NCBI GenBank assembly: GCA_028564705.1
Contig: JAPXFQ010002662.1
Location: 1,488,001 to 1,552,000, forward strand
DNA: 64,000 nucleotides
From: Apricaphanius iberus
Lineage: Eukaryota > Chordata > Actinopteri > Cyprinodontiformes > Aphaniidae
Direction: 5' to 3'
In this document: piece after piece, positions 36,182 through 42,100 of the stretch
Numbering within the stretch: the first letter of the stretch is position 1
Layout: every line of letters begins with the position of its first letter
Made by a program: the position numbers and the translations under genes
Notes under the pieces: generated by a model
Told to the model about the DNA's origin: nothing
What the model saw: the letters and a program-made list of their open reading frames with translations, nothing else
The model's database searches: none

Positions 36182-39100
36182 TTTTTTTATTTATTTTTTA
36201 GCCCCACCCGGTTGTATTTTATTGTGGACATTTCAGAGGTGAGCAAATTCTCCCTAACTGATGTCATATTGGAATATGGCGTGTATAATAAAGACTTCTG
36301 GGCTGCACGGTGGCGCAGTTGTTAGCACTCTTGCCTTGCAGCTAGAAGGTTAGGGGGTTGGTATCCCGGCCAAGGGTCTTTCTGCATGGAGTTTACAAGT
36401 TTTGCGAGACCCCTTGAGGATTAAGCGGTTCAGAAAATGGATGGATGGATAGACAGCTTCTGTGCATGGCTCCATCCTGACAATGTGCATGGAAGCTGAT
36501 TAACAGCTGACAAGGCTGTTATTCAGCTTGCCTAAAAAATTTCAGTGTGAAATGCTTAGGGGTCTATGAGAGGAAGGTGAGACTTAGAATAACAAATGTT
36601 GTGGAACACTAGCCTTTTATGATAGTATTGAACCCCACTATCATTTTAAAAGATTTATTAAACTTGAATACATGAAAATATTCTAGGGAATACATTCTTG
36701 GGAATACAGTAGTAATATTGAAAGCCATACCCCTGGCCTTTTTAGGACTTTGAAAACATCCTTGACATAATGCAGGAGGCTTGCTTTTCCAATTCTAAGA
36801 CCTAATTGCCTGAAAAACAATAGCAAAATAAACTTTTGAGCTTTATGTACACTTCTGACTAAAAGTATAAAAAATGAATAAAAAATCAAAAATGCAAAAA
36901 AGTTTATATTCATTGGTCAAAAACAAAAGGACTGACAAAAAAATGGCTTTCATGTTTGTTCTGAAGTGTGAACAAATCCTGTTTCAGCTGTAGACAGAAA
37001 AAAATTGTTTATCATCATTACATTTTAAAGCTAAATTTTTCTACCTACCACAACAATTGATTGGTTGTTTTTAAGCACATGTTCTGTTTCTCATCTTAAG
37101 AAAACATGGTACAAAGTAAAGGATTGTGCAATTGAACTGTAGCATTTCAGCTCTATTTTGTTTCATGTTATGGTTTTAAAGCACATTTTTTTCTTTGACT
37201 CTTACCATGAAAAGGTCTGACAGAACAAATGCAGTGAAACAGTCACAAAATTTATTTACCTTTTTTTTAGTGACAAAATGGATCAGATGGAAAATGGAAT
37301 TGAGTCATAAAAATTCTGGGGTAAAATGTCTTATTAAAGGTTCTAGTAGGCCTGGGCGGTATACCAGTTCATACCGAAAACCGGTGTTTATTTTCGTTAT
37401 AGGAATTTTTAACATACCCCTATACCGGTGAAAAGCTCGGGACAACTTCCGGAACGTTTAATAGAATAGAATAGAATAATCCTTAAATAGTCCCACCAGG
37501 GGAAATTCGGTCGTAAACAGCAGCCAAAGAAACAACAAATATACAACATATGTAACAGAAGAGAAAAATATATACAAAAAAATACAATAATAGACAGAAT
37601 ATGTACATCAACACAGAATAACAATATGTACATCAGGTTGAAAATAATGTGCAAATTATAGCGGTGTGGTTGTTTAGTGAGGGGAGGTGTTTCAGCCAGG
37701 ACCAATTTCACTGCTACACGCTCTTCACCACAGTGTTGAAAATAACGTTTTTAACTAAGTACAACTGCTGGCAGGAGCGAAGCACACAATTCTGATGAAG
37801 GGTTTCCAAAAACGAGGAACCTCGTCTATAGTTTAAAAAGTTTATCGGCTTTAAAAGGTCAGACGAGAACTGAACGGCATACCTTTTATAAACGCTTTTG
37901 GGAGTAACCAGTAGGGCGGAGTGTTGAGCGCTATTTGACCGTCTGTAGGTACACACGGTCAACGGCGGCAAATAAATCTTTAATAACTGTAAATATGATA
38001 CTTCTGCCGTCTTTTTTTCTGTTATCTGAATATTAACCAGCTAATAATCTCCTACGGTCGCCATGTTTTTTTACTACTTTTTTTGCAATATCCGATCTAA
38101 GTCTATACTCTGCCCCCTAGCGGGATTCTTCAATACTACATGCAAAGCAATAAGAAGATGCAATTTTTTGCTTGCGCCAACGTGATGTTTAAAAAAATTA
38201 TACTTTCAGCCTTAGAACATCTAGAATGCCTACTAGAATCATAATCATTTTAATTATTTTCATATCATTCACCTGTGTCTGCCATATGGACTGCATCATG
38301 TTTTTTTCCAGTGAAATGGGCTATTTAATGAATAGTTAATGATTGCCTTGTTCGCTGTTTTGTTTTAGGCCATATCTACAGATGACCAATACATCATTAC
38401 AGCTGACCTTGATGAGAAGATAAGAGTGAGCCATCACATGTCTCCTTACAATATCCAGTCTTATTGCCTAGGACATAACCAGTGAGTATCAAGACATAAA
38501 AAAAAGAACAGTTGTAGTTCTTGTGATGGGCAGTAAATGTATTGGACTCTTGAATTGTTTTCTCCCCCAGATTTTCCCAGACTATTAATTCCCATACATT
38601 CTTCTTTTGAATGGTTAAACATTTTTTAATGTATTGGCTGATTAATGGTTAAGGGACAAAATTTTATTGAAGCCTTTTCTCTGGCCTGCTTTATAATGGA
38701 TGGTGGAATGTGGTTGAGAAATGTAATTTCTCGATCAAAATTCTGTCACTGGATTTTTGAGTTTCTATGCCTTGGCATATTGCTATATAACCAGATAGTA
38801 ATGTCTACCATGCATCATTGTTGTAGCTTTCTAACTTTAAAGAGGACATATCATGAACGTTTCCCTTCTTAGCCCTTGAATTCCCAGGCCAGTTGCAAGC
38901 CGGTAGGCGAATATTAGGAGCAGGTCCCACCTTTCTCCCCTCTGATTGGATACAAGTTCTCTCAGATGATTGACTATTTCTTTTGTGGGCTAGTTCAGTT
39001 TTTTTGCGTCTGATTGGCTAGAAAGCCTCTCCAACGACTGCAAAACGTCTGAGCAAAATGTTAGAGGAAACTATGTGGTGGTTTAAGTGATTTTTTTTTT

Positions 39101-42100
39101 TTTTAAAAACAAAGTCAATTGAACAATGTGCTAAGTGTGTGCTGTCATTCATATATGTATAATGGGCTACTGGAACAACAACCAGGATGGATGAGATGTG
39201 AGAATACGGCTCTGTGGGAATGCTACTAAACCTAATCAGAGACGTTACACAAAAAGAATGTGGGCTGAATGGTTACTTCGATACCGGCAGTCACCGTTGA
39301 TGGCAAAACACCTAGTAGCTCAGTGTTCCAACATCCACAAACAGCAACTGCTATCACAATTTGAGATTGATGTGATACAACACAAATGCTACGGCAAAGA
39401 GGAGTCAGGACACCAGGTTAGAGGGGAAGTTATACCAACTCCCCAACCAGAGATGGGGAACGGACCCCCGATGATTGAAACAATAGCGCCGAGCAAGGAA
39501 GTGGCTGACCTGAAATATAAGATCAAGAATGAGTGAGAGACACCCCCCCCCCCCCCTCCCCCGACGCTTACAACGGCTAAGTGAAGTAGCCTCGGAAAGT
39601 CTCCTGGAAACAGTGAATGCAGCATTGAGAGCGATCCCTACCACATCAGTCACTGAAACCAATGAGCTGATATGCACTTCAGCAGCAGTGATCCTAGGCC
39701 ACGTCCACACTATGCCGGATAACGCCTTAAACGTATAAGTATTTAGTCTACACCCCCCTATCGTCCACACTACAGCTTGGTTTTTGCTTGCCGCGCCCGG
39801 GAGGTCCGCACGGCTCCACGCGGCCAAATTACGTCATTTCAGTAACCGCGCCTCTCAGCGTGGCCTCCTTCCGCCCCAAAATTTTCGCACCGCGCACCTA
39901 GGAAAATTTGTAACTACGCTGACGGTCCCGCGGGGAAAAACATGGCGGACTGTCAAGAGCTCATATTGCCGGAGGTTCGTAAATGGACATCTTTATGATT
40001 CAGCCGATAGAGATCACTGTGATCAACTGTGTTTAAATGGAAGAGAGGACGGTCTCCTTTTTCGTCTTTTTTCCTGGGTAAACAGCTTAAAAGTTCTTCT
40101 TTGTTTAAGCTCACGGGTATCACCATCTTGTAAACAAAAGTGATTACTACTTCTAATATGGTGTAGTGTTGTTTGCATGCCGTAGAGCCCTACACCGCCC
40201 CCTACAGTCGTCAAGAATATTGGCTCTCAGCAGGGACGAGCCGCAAAAAGTATAAACGCTGCTCGAAGGTGTCTCGGCCGGTTCCGCATGTCTCGTTTCC
40301 GCGTGGAATGTTCATGCATCAAGCAGCTTGCGTCAAGCAGCTTTGTGTGTGGTCTGTGACCGGATAAGTATTAGCCGGGTAAGAGAGCCGTCTAACTGTT
40401 ATCTCAATGGCTAAATGAGCACGTCTGGACGCAACTTGCTTGGCTATAAGAGCAAGCATGAGAAACGATACCCACCATGGAAAAGAGGGCTCGAAGCTAA
40501 CATTAAGGTAGCTTGGAGAGAAGTAAGCCAATTGACGAAGGCCTAGAGAGGTGCAATGAAATGACCAATACCAAAGAGGTACACCTACACATACCTGAAG
40601 ACTCCAAGCCTTGGCCAGCCGCCTAAAGAGGTACATGAAGGACAATGAGGCCAGACGAATAAACAGTCTGTTTACAACCTAACCAGCAAAGATGTACGCT
40701 CAGTGGCAGGGCAATAGCAGCAGAGTAGACCCACCAAGGCTTGAAACTGAAAGATACCGGAAGACCATGTGGGGAAAAAGGCAGCACAGCAGTGCTCAAT
40801 GGCTGGCCGCTCTAAGAGAGGAGCACAGCAACCTCCCTGAGCAGAATCCAGTTACTATCACAGCGGCAGAGATCCAAGAAAGAGTCTCGGGTATGAAAAA
40901 GTGGACAGCATCAGGCCCTGATCTAATCCATGCCTACTGGCTAAAGAAACTAGGAGCACTCCATGAGCCCCTGGCAGCACAACTGAACCAGCTCCTAAGA
41001 GATGGGACTCGACCAGAATGGCTAACCGAAGATCGAACGATCCTGATCAAGAAGGATCTCACAAAAGGTGCGGTCCCATCCAACTATTGGCCAATAACCT
41101 GTCTCTCCACAAAATAGAAGCTCATGTCAGGGATCATCGTGGCTAAGATAAGCAGGCACATGGATCAGTACATGAGCAGGGCACTGAAGGGCATCGGTAG
41201 AGATACCACAGGTGGTAAACATCAGCTCCTGGTTGACAGAAAAGTTGCCCAGGACTGCAAATTCCGAAAGACCATCCTGTGCACTGCCTGGATTGATTAC
41301 AAGAAAGCCTATGACTCAATGCCCCACACATGAATGAACGAATGCTTGAAGCTGTAAAACATCAACAGGACAGTTAGAGCATTCATTGCGAACTCGATGA
41401 GGTTGTGGAGAACCACCCTTGAGGCCAATGGCAAGCCACTTGCACGAGTGTCCATCAAATATTGGATATACCAAGGTGATGCTCTCTCCCCACTGCTTTT
41501 CTGCATAGGTCTGAACCCCCTAAGCCAAATAATCAACAAGACTGGATATCGATACAGCCTCAAGAATGGGGCTACAATCAGCCACCTCCTCTACATGGAT
41601 GACATCAAGCTGTATGCTAAGAGCGAACAGGACATTTATTCCCTGATCCACACCACCAGGATCTACAGCAATTACATCGGGTTGTCATTTGGGCTGTACA
41701 AATGTAGTAGGATGGTCACAAAGCGAGGCAAGGTACTCCACACTGAAGGGATCTCACTCCCATAGGGAACAATAGCAGACATTGTGGACAGTTACAAGTA
41801 CCTGTGAATACCAGAGGCAAATGGCAACCTCGAACAGACAAGCCCCTAGATGGGATGTACCACTGCAACATAACAGAAGTGGCTGATCTCAAGAAATCCT
41901 GCCAATGGCTAGAGGGGGCTGGCCTACAGGACACAACAGAGGCACTCATCCTGGCAGCACAGGAGCAGGCTCTGTGCACCAGAGCTATAGAGGCCCAGAT
42001 CTACAACAGTAGACAAGACCCAATGTCTAGGCTATGCAAAGAGTCCTCTTAGACAATCCAACATATAACAGCAGGGTGTAGAATGCTGGCCGTGAAAGCA

